A stretch of 29,994 bases of DNA from Planctomycetota bacterium (GCA_021798635.1 JAJZGH010000017.1:1-29994), one strand, 5' to 3'; shown: positions 1 through 8,093, counted from the first letter of the stretch. Notes: generated from the sequence alone by a model not told the origin. Program-made: numbers and translations.

Positions 1-1
1 C

Positions 2-574
2 AATCCAAATTCTTATCCTGCCACAGCCACCGCGATGGGTGTGGTCTGGGGCAATGATATGGCGACCAATTCTGTGACCGGTCAAACCGTGCAGATGAAT
101 GTTTTTGATCCGGATTCGCTGAACCTTACTCCCACGGGCAGTCTGCTTTTGTCCAACGAAAGCGGAGCACAATTAACTGAAGTTACCAATCCGGGTGCAA
201 CTCAGAGCATTTCCGTGTTGAATCTGACGGATGCCTCCGGCAACCCGGTCAATACCGATGACACAGGTTTTGCCACCGCCGCGCGCGGAACACTTTTATT
301 TTCCGATGTGAAAAATAACGTGGTTTATGCCCTGACCGCCAATAACGGCTTTACCTTGAATCAGGCTTATTCCTCCGACAAAACCAACCACAGTCTGGAT
401 ATGCTCAACTTCAGCACCGGCGCACTGACCCCCATCGTCACCGGCCTGGGCGGCCCGGCGAGCATCGGCTTTGTGAACGATCCAGCGGCAGTGCCGGAAC
501 CGGCAACCCTGGCCTTGATTATTCTGGCCGCGGGCGGATTACTGCTGATGCCGCGCAAGCGCGCTTCCCGATAA
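2..574 (+). CDS. PEP-CTERM sorted exported protein, 3' part
   Basis: The reading frame is open to the left edge of the window (NPNSYPATATAM...), so the true start lies outside and only the last 190 or so residues are seen. The C-terminus is a clear PEP-CTERM signal: VPEPATLALIILAAG, a short hydrophobic segment, then the basic tail PRKRASR. In bacteria with exosortase this tail is cut and the protein is delivered to the cell surface or extracellular matrix. The rest is rich in N, T, S, G and D and low in Cys, with short beta-type stretches such as GTLLFSDVKNNVVYAL, as in secreted beta-propeller or beta-sandwich proteins. No catalytic motif was recognised. It is followed by an intrinsic terminator about 90 bases downstream, so it is probably the last gene of its transcript. 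The sorting signal is certain; the function is unknown. Confidence 0.85.
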   Translation, partial: NPNSYPATATAMGVVWGNDMATNSVTGQTVQMNVFDPDSLNLTPTGSLLLSNESGAQLTEVTNPGATQSISVLNLTDASGNPVNTDDTGFATAARGTLLFSDVKNNVVYALTANNGFTLNQAYSSDKTNHSLDMLNFSTGALTPIVTGLGGPASIGFVNDPAAVPEPATLALIILAAGGLLLMPRKRASR

Positions 575-660
575 CTTTCAGTAACGCTTTAACGCCGGGA
601 AATATTGACGCGAAGCACGACCCGGCACATCCCAATTTTCCAACACCGATACAACTCCCA

Positions 661-696
661 AGCCCCGCACAGCCCCCGCCGTGCGGGGCTTTTTTT
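661..696 (+). terminator. Rho-independent terminator after the PEP-CTERM gene
   Basis: A perfect 10-bp stem (AGCCCCGCAC at 661-670 with GTGCGGGGCT at 681-690) encloses a 10-base loop and runs straight into a T tract at 690-696. It lies 87 bases after the stop codon of the PEP-CTERM gene and on the same strand. Confidence 0.8.
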
Positions 697-702
697 CAAA
701 AC

Positions 703-750
703 AAAGGTACCTGACACCTTTTCCGAAAAAAAAAGGTGTCAGGTACCTTT
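703..750. repeat. REP-like perfect inverted repeat
   Basis: Two arms of 20 bases, 703-722 and 731-750, are exact reverse complements (the right arm reads AAAAGGTGTCAGGTACCTTT) around an 8-base spacer. Each arm also holds an inner palindrome (AGGTACCT). The same unit occurs twice at 29398-29455 as a direct repeat, so this is a dispersed element and not just a terminator. The position between genes and the nested palindromes resemble REP/BIME elements mobilised by REP-associated tyrosine transposases (RAYT); no such transposase gene is present in the window. Confidence 0.8.
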
Positions 751-909
751 TTTTCGAGTTGGGCGATTTTTTTGCCGCATTCGGGGGTGGCGGGAAGGAG
801 GCACCAGGGGAGGCGCTGCTTGGAGATGCGCCCTTGCGATGTATTTTCCGCGAGGCGGTGTGGAACGGAAATATTGCGGTGCGCAGCGACATCTGCGGCT
901 AACACTCAT
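751..909. other. Non-coding stretch between the repeat and the YceI promoter
   Basis: The gap between the PEP-CTERM stop (574) and the YceI start (988) is over 400 bases. It holds the terminator, the inverted repeat and, at its end, a promoter. The short frames here overlap one another on both strands, have no ribosome binding site and no recognisable protein. Nothing else could be supported in this part. Confidence 0.5.
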
Positions 910-938
910 TTGAATTAGTTGGTTCAATATTTGATAAT
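910..938 (+). promoter_or_regulatory. Sigma70-type promoter for the YceI-like gene
   Basis: TTGAAT (910-915) and GATAAT (933-938) are spaced by 17 bases, a good match to the -35/-10 consensus. Transcription would begin near 945, which is downstream of the first in-frame ATG (919) and rules that ATG out as the start of the YceI-like protein. Confidence 0.55.
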
Positions 939-987
939 AGCCTCAACGGCGCTGTGTAGCGCAGGGCCGGTCATGCGGGGACTTTTT

Positions 988-1662
988 ATGCGGGCGTATT
1001 ATTATTATCCACAGAGTTTGCGAACCACCTTGTCCGTTATGGCGGTGATCCTGGGTTTAATGATTTCTTCCAACGCACTGCCGGCAGCGGTCGCAGCAAC
1101 TGCGGTAACTTACCATTCGGCGGCGGGCAGTAAAGTAGTCGTGCGCGGCCATTCGACGTTGCATGACTGGTCGGTGAAAAGCTCAACGCTAACCGGGAAG
1201 ATGATACTAAGCGGGCCTGTAGCATCTGGGAAGCTTGTGACCCTTGATTTGCTGCACGTGTCCATTCCCGTATCCACGCTGAAGGGTAGCGACGGCAGTG
1301 GAATGACCCATACCATCATGCACGCCCTGCATCGCAAACAGCACCCGAACATCACCTTTGTTTTAACGCACGCGAAACTGCAAAACAGCAAGCCGGCAAA
1401 ATCCGGCGGTTATATCTTCCAAACCGCCGGGTTATTGAAAATCAACGGCATTATGCGCAAGGAACCCATGACGTTGCGGATTACGCCACATGGGAGCGGG
1501 AAAATGACAGTGCAAACGCGCGTGAAACTTAAGATGCGCGATTTCTCGGTTAAACCCCCGACGGCCATGTTCGGAATTATTCGTTCTGCCAATGCAATTA
1601 CCGTCAGCGCCAACTGGCAGTTGGCTGAAGTTAATAGCGGCGAAAAACCGGGATCCAAATAA
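988..1662 (+). CDS. YceI-family exported protein
   Basis: A 224-residue protein with a Sec-type signal peptide (MRAYYYYPQSLRTTLSVMAV..., cut probably after LPAAVAA) and then one YceI-like domain filling the rest. Family features visible include the opening TYHSAAGSKVVVRGHSTLHDW, a central block LLHVSIPVSTLKG followed by HTIMHALHRKQHPNITF, and the late pattern KMRDFSVKPPTAMFGI. YceI proteins are periplasmic lipocalin-like barrels that bind polyisoprenoid-type lipids; the ligand here cannot be told. The start at 988 is preferred because GGGGA (977-981) precedes it by 6 bases and because the promoter at 910-938 overlaps the upstream ATG at 919; ATG 973 is also possible. The gene is monocistronic as far as can be seen, since the next gene has its own leader. 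Confidence 0.85.
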   Translation: MRAYYYYPQSLRTTLSVMAVILGLMISSNALPAAVAATAVTYHSAAGSKVVVRGHSTLHDWSVKSSTLTGKMILSGPVASGKLVTLDLLHVSIPVSTLKGSDGSGMTHTIMHALHRKQHPNITFVLTHAKLQNSKPAKSGGYIFQTAGLLKINGIMRKEPMTLRITPHGSGKMTVQTRVKLKMRDFSVKPPTAMFGIIRSANAITVSANWQLAEVNSGEKPGSK

Positions 1663-1702
1663 ACGCATGAAATCTAACGCTGCCCATTGTCCGCAAAACC
1701 GC

Positions 1703-1765
1703 TATAATTAGGCTAGGAGTCTGTCCGAGTAATCGCAATCCCGGCCATTCCTCGGACAGGCTCCT
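1703..1765 (+). promoter_or_regulatory. Promoter -10 and leader hairpin upstream of hisD
   Basis: A perfect TATAAT box (1703-1708; weak -35) is followed at about the expected transcription start by a 15-bp hairpin. The left arm is 1715-1729 (AGGAGTCTGTCCGAG) and the right arm 1751-1765 (CTCGGACAGGCTCCT), with a single G.U-compatible mismatch and a 21-base loop. The hisD transcript would therefore begin with this stem-loop. The core words CCGAGTA and CTCGGACAGGCT recur at the same distance from a TATAAT box in front of the dsbD-like gene. No T tract follows, so this is not an intrinsic terminator. Confidence 0.6.
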
Positions 1766-1789
1766 GGTTAAATTGGAGTATCGAATCTC

Positions 1790-3154
1790 ATGCAGGTAAT
1801 TCCGATTCTCCGGGCGGATCACCCGGCCGGACAAGAACACATCTCTCAGATAAAGTCGCGATTATCGCTGGCCCCGCTGCTGTTGTCCGGCCTGGAAGCC
1901 CAAGGCGAAAGTTTGACCGTGCAGGTGCAGCGGATCATCACTGATGTCCGCCGCACCGGTGATGACGCCGTGGTGCAGTACACCCGCCGCTTTGATTATC
2001 CGGAATATACCTTGGAGCACCTGCGGGTACCGCAGGAGCAAATAGATGCCGCAGTAAAAAACGCCGATGCAAAATTTCTCGCGGCTTTAGATATTTCCAT
2101 CGCCAATGTCCGACGGTATCAGCAGGCCATGCTGCCTCCCGCTCCGGCACCCATCAGACCACTGGGATCTGATAGTGACGTGGCCATGCTGGCGATGCGT
2201 TATGAGCCGCTGAAACGCGTCGGCGTTTATGTCCCGGGTGGTGCCGGGGCGTATCCCTCCACGGTGGTGATGACAGTGGTGCCGGCCCAGGTCGCGGGTG
2301 TGGAAAGCATTTGTATTGCCAGCCCCATGCGCGGCGGGCAGGTGGCACCGGCGGTCCTGGTGGCAGCGGCGCGGTTGGGCGTGCACGAGGTTTACGCCAT
2401 GGGCGGTCCGCAGGCGGTAGCTGCGATGGCATTTGGCACGCAAACCGTTCCGGCAGTGGATAAAATTGTCGGCCCCGGCAACAGCTACGTCCAACTGGCT
2501 AAGAAAGAACTCTTTGGCATTGTGGATATTGACAGCTTTGCCGGCCCCAGCGAAGTCATCGTTCTGGCGGATGATTCCGCAGATGCACGCGTCGTGGCGG
2601 CCGAGTTACTGGCTCAGGCGGAACATGCCCCGGGCAGTTGCCTGCTGATTACACCGAGCCTGAATCTGGCCCAAAGCGTGGAACTGGAACTGAAATCGCA
2701 ATTGGCGTTGCTGCCCCGCCGGGAGTTAACCGCCAAGGCTCTACAATATGCCAGCGCCTTAATTGTGACCGCGGATATGGATTCGGCCATTAAACTCGTC
2801 AATGATTTCGCCCCGGAACATTTGCAGATCACCACGCGACAGGCCCGCCGTGATGCGGCCAAAATTCATCACGCGGGTGCGATATTTATCGGAGCCTACA
2901 CGCCAGTGGCCGCCGGGGATTACCTGGCCGGTCCGTCACATGTATTGCCCACCTCGGGCACCGGGCGGTTTTTCAGCGGCCTTTCGGCAGAAAGTTTCCG
3001 CAAACGCATCAGCATTGTGGAGTTGGATGCCGGCGCATTGCAGATGCTTGGAGGCGCTATTTGCGATTTTGCCCGGACCGAAGGCTTTGATGCCCACGCC
3101 CGCTCCGTAGAAGCACGACTGCAGCAGAAGGGGCCGGACCATGGCGTTGGCTGA
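1790..3154 (+). CDS. hisD: Histidinol dehydrogenase
   Basis: Catalyses the last two oxidations of histidine biosynthesis (L-histidinol to L-histidine, NAD+-dependent, Zn2+), in the cytosol. The 454 residues are slightly longer than the usual 430-440 but collinear with the family. Signatures visible: the nucleotide-binding block GGAGAYPSTVVMTVVPAQVA, DIDSFAGPSEVIVLAD, the zinc-ligand region LLAQAEHAPGS, the catalytic pair Glu343-His344 in NDFAPEHLQI, the AGPSHVLPTSGTGRF motif, and a late His in EGFDAHARSVEAR. GGAG at 1775-1778 precedes the ATG by 11 bases, a long but tolerable spacing. The 3' end overlaps lpxI by 14 bases, so the two are co-transcribed and probably translationally coupled. No other his gene is in the window. 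Confidence 0.97.
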   Translation: MQVIPILRADHPAGQEHISQIKSRLSLAPLLLSGLEAQGESLTVQVQRIITDVRRTGDDAVVQYTRRFDYPEYTLEHLRVPQEQIDAAVKNADAKFLAALDISIANVRRYQQAMLPPAPAPIRPLGSDSDVAMLAMRYEPLKRVGVYVPGGAGAYPSTVVMTVVPAQVAGVESICIASPMRGGQVAPAVLVAAARLGVHEVYAMGGPQAVAAMAFGTQTVPAVDKIVGPGNSYVQLAKKELFGIVDIDSFAGPSEVIVLADDSADARVVAAELLAQAEHAPGSCLLITPSLNLAQSVELELKSQLALLPRRELTAKALQYASALIVTADMDSAIKLVNDFAPEHLQITTRQARRDAAKIHHAGAIFIGAYTPVAAGDYLAGPSHVLPTSGTGRFFSGLSAESFRKRISIVELDAGALQMLGGAICDFARTEGFDAHARSVEARLQQKGPDHGVG

Positions 3155-3998
3155 GGCAGAACCCATCGGCCTGATTGCCGGACAGGGCACCTTGCCACTG
3201 GCGGTAGCCCGCGGGCTTAAAGCGGCGGGTCACCCGGTGATTTGCCTGGGTCTATCCGGCCAAAGCCGCGAGGAGGAACTTGCCGCGCAGTGTGACGTAT
3301 TTCATCGGGTAGGATTAATTCGGCTGAATCAATGGATTCGCGTGTTGCGGCGACACAGTGCCCGGCGGACGGTAATGGTTGGCCGAGTCGCCAAGGAAAG
3401 AATGTATGATCGCTTTCACATGTTGCGGTATATGCCCGACTGGCGTACGGCGCGGCTATGGCTGGTGCGGCTGCGGCATGATAAGCGCAGCGACCGCCTG
3501 CTGCGCGCTGTGGCGGATGAGCTGGCCAGCGGTGGAGTTGAAATAATGGACGCACTGCCCTACATCCCGGAATTGTTGGCTGCCAACGGCGTGATGACGC
3601 GCTGCCAACCCAGCGCGGACATTTTGGCCGATATCGATTTTGCCTGGCCGTTGCTGCGGCAAGTCAATACGCTGTTAATCGGCCAGAGTCTGGCGTGTAA
3701 AGACCGGGAAATCATCGCGGTAGAGGCCGTAGAAGGCACGGATCGCATGATTGAGCGCACCGGGGCATTGTGCAAACGCGGCGGATGGGTGCTGTGCAAG
3801 GCCAGTAATCCCAATCAGGATATGCGCTTTGACGTGCCGACCATCGGGCCGGCAACCATCGAACGTCTGAAGAAATTTGGTGCTGCGGCGGTGGTCGTGG
3901 AAACCGGGAGAACCATCATGCTGGAGAAGGCCGAATTATTAAAATTGGCCGATAAATTGGGCATGGTGGTGATCGGACGCACGGCGGGCGAGGGTTAA
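3141..3998 (+). CDS. lpxI: UDP-2,3-diacylglucosamine pyrophosphatase LpxI
   Basis: LpxI hydrolyses UDP-2,3-diacylglucosamine to lipid X and UMP in lipid A synthesis and replaces LpxH in bacteria that lack it. The 285 residues match the two-domain family layout. The N-terminal domain begins IGLIAGQGTLPLAVARGLK and contains RRTVMVGRVAKERMYD. The C-terminal DUF1009 domain shows LLIGQSLACKDREIIAVEAV, EGTDRMIERTGALC, then KASNPNQDMRFDVPTIGP and VVVETGRTIMLEK. The start codon lies inside the end of hisD (14-base overlap in another frame), a sign of translational coupling. The presence of LpxI implies an outer membrane with lipid A. The coupling to hisD has no obvious metabolic reason. Confidence 0.93.
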   Translation: MALAEAEPIGLIAGQGTLPLAVARGLKAAGHPVICLGLSGQSREEELAAQCDVFHRVGLIRLNQWIRVLRRHSARRTVMVGRVAKERMYDRFHMLRYMPDWRTARLWLVRLRHDKRSDRLLRAVADELASGGVEIMDALPYIPELLAANGVMTRCQPSADILADIDFAWPLLRQVNTLLIGQSLACKDREIIAVEAVEGTDRMIERTGALCKRGGWVLCKASNPNQDMRFDVPTIGPATIERLKKFGAAAVVVETGRTIMLEKAELLKLADKLGMVVIGRTAGEG

Positions 3999-4081
3999 CC
4001 GGCAAAATTCACCAATCCGTCGCAGTTCGCCAACCAAAGTCAATTATCACCGCTTTTTTCACTGTTTTTATGGGCCGTCAT

Positions 4082-4109
4082 TTGACATATAGACGGGTAT
4101 GACTAGTAT
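4082..4109 (+). promoter_or_regulatory. Promoter for the phosphotransferase gene
   Basis: A perfect TTGACA (4082-4087) and TAGTAT (4104-4109) are spaced by 16 bases. Transcription would start near 4116, downstream of the first in-frame ATG (4099), which favours the internal start at 4150. Confidence 0.45.
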
Positions 4110-4149
4110 CATAATTGAGAAACCGCCTGTTGCTTTTGCGGTGAAAATC

Positions 4150-5190
4150 ATGAGCGAACGAGAAAAATTTGGAATTGAAGAACTCGCAGTCGTGCTGAGT
4201 CACTATGATATTGGTGTCATAAGCACGCTAAAAGAGTACGCTCGCGGGTCACGGAAAGCTCCAAAATTGCTGATTCGCTCTGAAAAGGGAGATTACCTGC
4301 TCAAACGCCGGGCACGCGGCAAAGATGATCCGTTCAAGGTGGCATTTTGCCATGCGATTCAACTGTACCTGGCGGAAAAGCAATTTCCGTTGCCGCATCT
4401 GATTGGTACCAGGCATGATAATAATTCGATGTTGCAGCTTTCCAGCACAATATACGAGCTTTTTGAGTACATTCGCGGAACGGGCTATGACAGCTCGCCG
4501 GAGGCCACTCAGGATTCCGGACGCATTCTGGCGCTTTATCACAAACTTCTGCGCAATTACCGGCCGGAATATGACCCGCCTACGGGGAGTTACCACAATT
4601 CGAAACATATCGGCAGCAGCATTGATCAGATTCCCAACACCATGAGCCGCAACAGGCAAGGGCATGGCAGCACAGCTGTGGTAACAGATACCCTGGACAT
4701 ATTGCGTACAGCGTATGTGGAGGCCGCCGCCAAAGTTAATGAAATCGGACTGATGGACTGGCCGCTGCAAATTGTGCACTGTGACTGGCATCCGGGAAAT
4801 ATGCTGTTTAGAAATCAAAAAGTCGTCGCAGTCATTGATTATGATTCCGCACGCATGCAGCAGCGCATTGTGGACCTGGCCAACGGGGTGCTGCAATTTT
4901 CAATTATTGGCGGTGGTGATGACCCAGCGACCTGGCCGGATCACGTGGATGAAGGCCGCTTTGAAAGATTCATGTACGGATATGATTCGGTGGATATGAT
5001 AAGTGTGGCGGAATTACAGGCGGTACCGTGGCTGATGGTAGAAGCCATGGTCGCGGAAAGCGCGTTCCACATTGCGGCGACGGGATCATTTGGACGCATA
5101 GAGGGATCTGGATTCTTGAAAATGATTGAGAGGAAAGTAAAATGGGTACAGGACCATGCGGATCAACTGATGAAATTAATTCACAGTTAG
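4150..5190 (+). CDS. APH/CotS-type phosphotransferase (small-molecule kinase)
   Basis: The protein has the fold signatures of aminoglycoside-phosphotransferase-like kinases. An N-lobe (KLLIRSEKGDYLLKRRARG) carries the probable ATP-binding lysine. The catalytic loop is VHCDWHPGNMLF (HxDxHxxN, catalytic Asp near residue 212), and IDYDSARMQQRIVDLAN supplies the metal-binding Asp in place of DFG. Length (346 aa) and sequence feel are closest to the CotS/homoserine-kinase-like branch. The substrate cannot be told from sequence, and nothing nearby points to antibiotic resistance. ATG 4150 is chosen over ATG 4099 because a TTGACA/TAGTAT promoter overlaps the longer N-terminus and GGTGAAA precedes 4150; the longer form would add 17 residues. 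The gene stands alone between lpxI and a regulator 250 bases downstream. Confidence 0.8.
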   Translation: MSEREKFGIEELAVVLSHYDIGVISTLKEYARGSRKAPKLLIRSEKGDYLLKRRARGKDDPFKVAFCHAIQLYLAEKQFPLPHLIGTRHDNNSMLQLSSTIYELFEYIRGTGYDSSPEATQDSGRILALYHKLLRNYRPEYDPPTGSYHNSKHIGSSIDQIPNTMSRNRQGHGSTAVVTDTLDILRTAYVEAAAKVNEIGLMDWPLQIVHCDWHPGNMLFRNQKVVAVIDYDSARMQQRIVDLANGVLQFSIIGGGDDPATWPDHVDEGRFERFMYGYDSVDMISVAELQAVPWLMVEAMVAESAFHIAATGSFGRIEGSGFLKMIERKVKWVQDHADQLMKLIHS

Positions 5191-5442
5191 CCGTAAGATC
5201 CAGTCGCCATCTGAGGCGCGACACCAGTTCTTGGGTCCGCCACAGGTCGAAAAGTTCCGCGTTCACGGAAGAACCTCGGATACGAACGAAACGGGCTAAA
5301 CGGCGGTTCTCAGAGGCCATCGTACGGATGGGAAAGATTTCTGTATGTTGGATCAATCCGGCCAGCTCCGGCAATTGCCGGGAATGCGGTCGAAGCAAAA
5401 ATATTCCGCACCATGGAAGCGGACGATAAAAAGGAGTTAGCC

Positions 5443-5772
5443 ATGAATGTGCTGATGCCTCAAACAAATTTAAGTGGAAATTATGCGTTGATTTGTGAAC
5501 GACTTAAGCAGGTTCGCACGCAGGTCTGCGGCCGCCGCGGACAGTCGCGCTTCGCATTTTTGCTGGGGCTTTCACCGTCCACCTACAATTATTATGAGAA
5601 GGGCCGTGTCCCGCCCGTGGAAGTGCTGGATTTGGCCGCCAAAATATCCGGTGCGCCGCTGCTATGGCTGATTCGCGGTGAGCCGGCGGATTTCAGCACC
5701 ACGACGTTGAATTTTATCGTGGGTGAAATGCCGGAAAAGCAAACCGGCGAAACTAAAACCGATCCCGTTTAA
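5443..5772 (+). CDS. XRE-family helix-turn-helix regulator
   Basis: A 109-residue protein with one Cro/C1-type HTH domain over about residues 12-70. RLKQVRTQVCGRRGQSRFAF leads into the recognition part LGLSPSTYNYYEKGRVPPVE, then LDLAAKISGAPLLWLIRGEP. The C-terminal 35 residues are polar and have no known domain. The start is set by a consensus AAGGAG (5431-5436) 6 bases before ATG 5443; an upstream in-frame ATG (5413) has no such site. It is a probable DNA-binding repressor or activator; target unknown. The preceding 250 bases hold no supported gene. The wording of the HTH (YYEKGRVPP) is typical of chromosomal XRE proteins and not of phage repressors with peptidase domains. Confidence 0.88.
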   Translation: MNVLMPQTNLSGNYALICERLKQVRTQVCGRRGQSRFAFLLGLSPSTYNYYEKGRVPPVEVLDLAAKISGAPLLWLIRGEPADFSTTTLNFIVGEMPEKQTGETKTDPV

Positions 5773-5932
5773 AGGGATCCGAAGTTTTCGTGTTCTGGAG
5801 GTACGAGCAAGTTCGAACCGGATGTTCAGCGCATCATATTATTAACTGCGCGCCGCAGCGTGCAGATAGAGAGATGTTTCAGGCTGATCCTTTTTTTTCA
5901 AATAAAATTCGATGTTCACACCCGGAAAAGCG

Positions 5933-5989
5933 TATAATTCAGACTTGGATTTTGCCCGAGTACTGGCCGCGCGGGCACTCGGACAGGCT
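5933..5989 (+). promoter_or_regulatory. Promoter -10 and leader element upstream of the dsbD-like gene
   Basis: TATAAT (5933-5938, weak -35) is followed by CCGAGTA (5956-5962) and CTCGGACAGGCT (5978-5989); CCGAGT pairs with ACTCGG (5977-5982) as a 6-bp stem. The order and the distance from the -10 box (23 bases to CCGAGTA) mirror the hisD leader (22 bases). The rest of the 255-base gap before the gene shows nothing else supportable. Confidence 0.5.
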
Positions 5990-6027
5990 TCCGGGCGGGC
6001 GAAGCCCTGTTTTGACAAAGGTATCTG

Positions 6028-7989
6028 ATGCACGATTATTCCGGGAAATCAGTTCGCCAACCCGTGGCTTTCGCGCTGCTCATAATCGCATCCTTGATTT
6101 TTATATTCGGAGCTACCTCCGCGCGGGCGCAGGTGGCGGGGTTCGGCTTTCTATCACCGCGCGTTGTGCAAACCACGATGCAAGCAACGCCCGAAAAGTT
6201 GCAGGCACCGGGAAAAGGCGTCTTGGACATTACCTGCACCGTCATACCGGGCTATCATCTGCAAAGTCACCACCCCTTTGATAAATTTCTGGTACCGGCG
6301 GAAGTTACCCTTTCTCCGGTAACGGGATTTCACTTTGGAAAAATTACGTTTCCAAATGCTCGGACAATTCCGGCATCGGCTCAAATAACCAGTTTTGGCA
6401 AACTCTCGGTTTATGAAGGACAATTTGTCATCCACGTTCCATTTACCGTTTCTATCGAGGCACGCAATGCACGCAACGCTATCAACGCAGCATTTACATT
6501 TCAGGCCTGCAATGCCCAATCCTGCCTGCCCCCGCAAACGCTGAAACTTTCAACTTCCGTTACGATCTCCGGTGCGCAACAGCCCGCCGCCGGCGTGCAC
6601 AAACCCGCCAAACCCATACAGGCCGGCCCAAGCCATAACACACCCGTTGCCGTTACTCATGTCACGCGACCGCAATCCAGTACCCAGACGACACTGGCGG
6701 CTATCCAGTCAACGCATTATCACGTTAAAACTGTTCATGAGCCGTTGTGGCGCTTGATATTATTTGCGCTGCTGGGCGGATTGATTCTTAATGTCATGCC
6801 GTGCGTGCTTCCGGTGATACCATTAAAAGTTCTGGCTATGGTGCAGCAGGCACACGGCTCGCGCAAGATGGCCGTCATTCATGCCCTGGTATTTTCCGCG
6901 GGAATTATTAGTCTGTTTTTAATTCTTGCCGTCGTCATGGGTGCGTATCGGGCGGCCAGCGGACAAGCCCTGACCTATGGCATGCAGTATCAACACCCGA
7001 TATTTTTAATTGCCATAGCGTTAATTGTTCTGGCATTGGCATTATCCATGCTGGGCGTGTGGACTATTCAAGCTCCCAACGCGTTGTACGCCGTTGAAAG
7101 TAATCATGGCGGACTGGCCGGGGCCTTTGGCATGGGCTTGCTTGCGACGCTTCTGGCAACACCTTGCAGCGCCCCCTTTCTGGGCGTGATGCTGACGTGG
7201 GCATTGGTGCAGCCGACCGCCATCATCGTACTATTTTTTGTGCTCATCGGAGTGGGCATGGCGTGGCCGTATGTGCTGCTGGCGGCATTTCCATCCTGGC
7301 TTAGTCATGTCCCGCGTGCGGGGCGCTGGTCGGATATTGTCAAACAAGCGCTGGGGCTGGTGATGGTGGCGGTGGCGGTTTATCTGTTGTTAAGCACCGA
7401 AAACCATTCGCAAATTACAGCAGGATTTCTGCTGGCGATGATTCTGGCGATCGTCTGCTGGGGGTGGGGAACATTGCCGGATATTAATATGTCGAAGGTA
7501 AAAATCTGGGGTATCCGTCTGGGATTTGTAGCGGGCGGCATCCTCGCCGGTGGGTCCTATCTGGCGTGGGCCGGTGGAATTCATGCCACCAGAAGCGCGC
7601 GGACGGCACCGGTCCAATCGGGAAACGGGCAGGCATTTGCCGTAAATCGGTGGCAGGAATTTAACTGGGATGCTATGAATGCGGCCTTAAAGTCCGGGCA
7701 TCCGGTCGTGGTGGATTTTACCGCTCCCTGGTGCATTAACTGCCGATTTGTCAAAGCCACCGTACTGGATGCACAAGCGGTGCGGCAGAAGATCAAACAA
7801 ACCAGAGCGGTTCTCTTCAGTGCGGATATTGATCAACCCATTCCCAAAGCGTTCTGGCTGAAACTGGGCGGCCGGGCAATACCGTATCTGGCCATTTTAT
7901 CGCCGAAGCATCCGACAGTTCCGGCAATTCTGCGGGATATTTACACGCAGCAGGCGGTCATGAATGATATTAAAGCAGCCGTCCGATAA
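6028..7989 (+). CDS. dsbD: DsbD-like thiol:disulfide interchange protein
   Basis: Moves reducing electrons from cytosolic thioredoxin across the inner membrane to periplasmic substrates. The 653 residues show the complete three-module layout. A signal or anchor (residues 12-34, ending SARAQ) is followed by an N-terminal immunoglobulin-like DsbD-alpha domain with the redox pair Cys161/Cys166 in ACNAQSCLPP. Next is a roughly eight-helix membrane core with the two key cysteines, Cys259 in NVMPCVLPVIPLK and Cys380 in LLATPCSAPFLG. A C-terminal thioredoxin-like domain carries Cys569/Cys572 in APWCINCRF and a cis-Pro (RAIPYL). AAAGG (6017-6021) precedes the ATG by 6 bases. All redox cysteines are present, so the protein should be active. 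It may serve c-type cytochrome maturation or disulfide isomerisation; the partner is not in the window. Confidence 0.93.
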   Translation: MHDYSGKSVRQPVAFALLIIASLIFIFGATSARAQVAGFGFLSPRVVQTTMQATPEKLQAPGKGVLDITCTVIPGYHLQSHHPFDKFLVPAEVTLSPVTGFHFGKITFPNARTIPASAQITSFGKLSVYEGQFVIHVPFTVSIEARNARNAINAAFTFQACNAQSCLPPQTLKLSTSVTISGAQQPAAGVHKPAKPIQAGPSHNTPVAVTHVTRPQSSTQTTLAAIQSTHYHVKTVHEPLWRLILFALLGGLILNVMPCVLPVIPLKVLAMVQQAHGSRKMAVIHALVFSAGIISLFLILAVVMGAYRAASGQALTYGMQYQHPIFLIAIALIVLALALSMLGVWTIQAPNALYAVESNHGGLAGAFGMGLLATLLATPCSAPFLGVMLTWALVQPTAIIVLFFVLIGVGMAWPYVLLAAFPSWLSHVPRAGRWSDIVKQALGLVMVAVAVYLLLSTENHSQITAGFLLAMILAIVCWGWGTLPDINMSKVKIWGIRLGFVAGGILAGGSYLAWAGGIHATRSARTAPVQSGNGQAFAVNRWQEFNWDAMNAALKSGHPVVVDFTAPWCINCRFVKATVLDAQAVRQKIKQTRAVLFSADIDQPIPKAFWLKLGGRAIPYLAILSPKHPTVPAILRDIYTQQAVMNDIKAAVR

Positions 7990-8093
7990 GTCCGACGGCA
8001 AAAAACTGAATCATTTGCCCGGTTGATTCGTTTGGCATCTGGTGCCAGGGCAAGCCTGCAACTTGCGATTGACACCGCACCGGGATACTGCCG

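Noticed and set aside
578..927. Several overlapping short frames on both strands in the gap before the YceI-like gene
   Set aside because: They read through the terminator and the inverted repeat, overlap one another, lack ribosome binding sites and show no recognisable protein.
5142..5429. Plus-strand frame of 95 codons between the phosphotransferase and the XRE gene
   Set aside because: It starts inside the phosphotransferase gene in another frame, has no ribosome site and low-quality composition rich in Arg and Ser.
4970..5467. Minus-strand frame of 165 codons covering the same gap
   Set aside because: It overlaps the 3' end of the phosphotransferase and the Shine-Dalgarno of the XRE gene, with no domain signal.
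5761..5779. GATCCC/GGGATC hairpin at the end of the XRE gene as a terminator
   Set aside because: The stem is only 6 bp and overlaps the stop codon, and no proper T tract follows.
5805..5830. GTTCGAACC, like a tRNA T-loop
   Set aside because: No matching acceptor stem, anticodon arm or D arm could be found around it.
5790..6281. Plus-strand frame of 163 codons before and into the dsbD-like gene
   Set aside because: It overlaps 250 bases of dsbD in another frame and runs through the promoter-leader element; no family resemblance.
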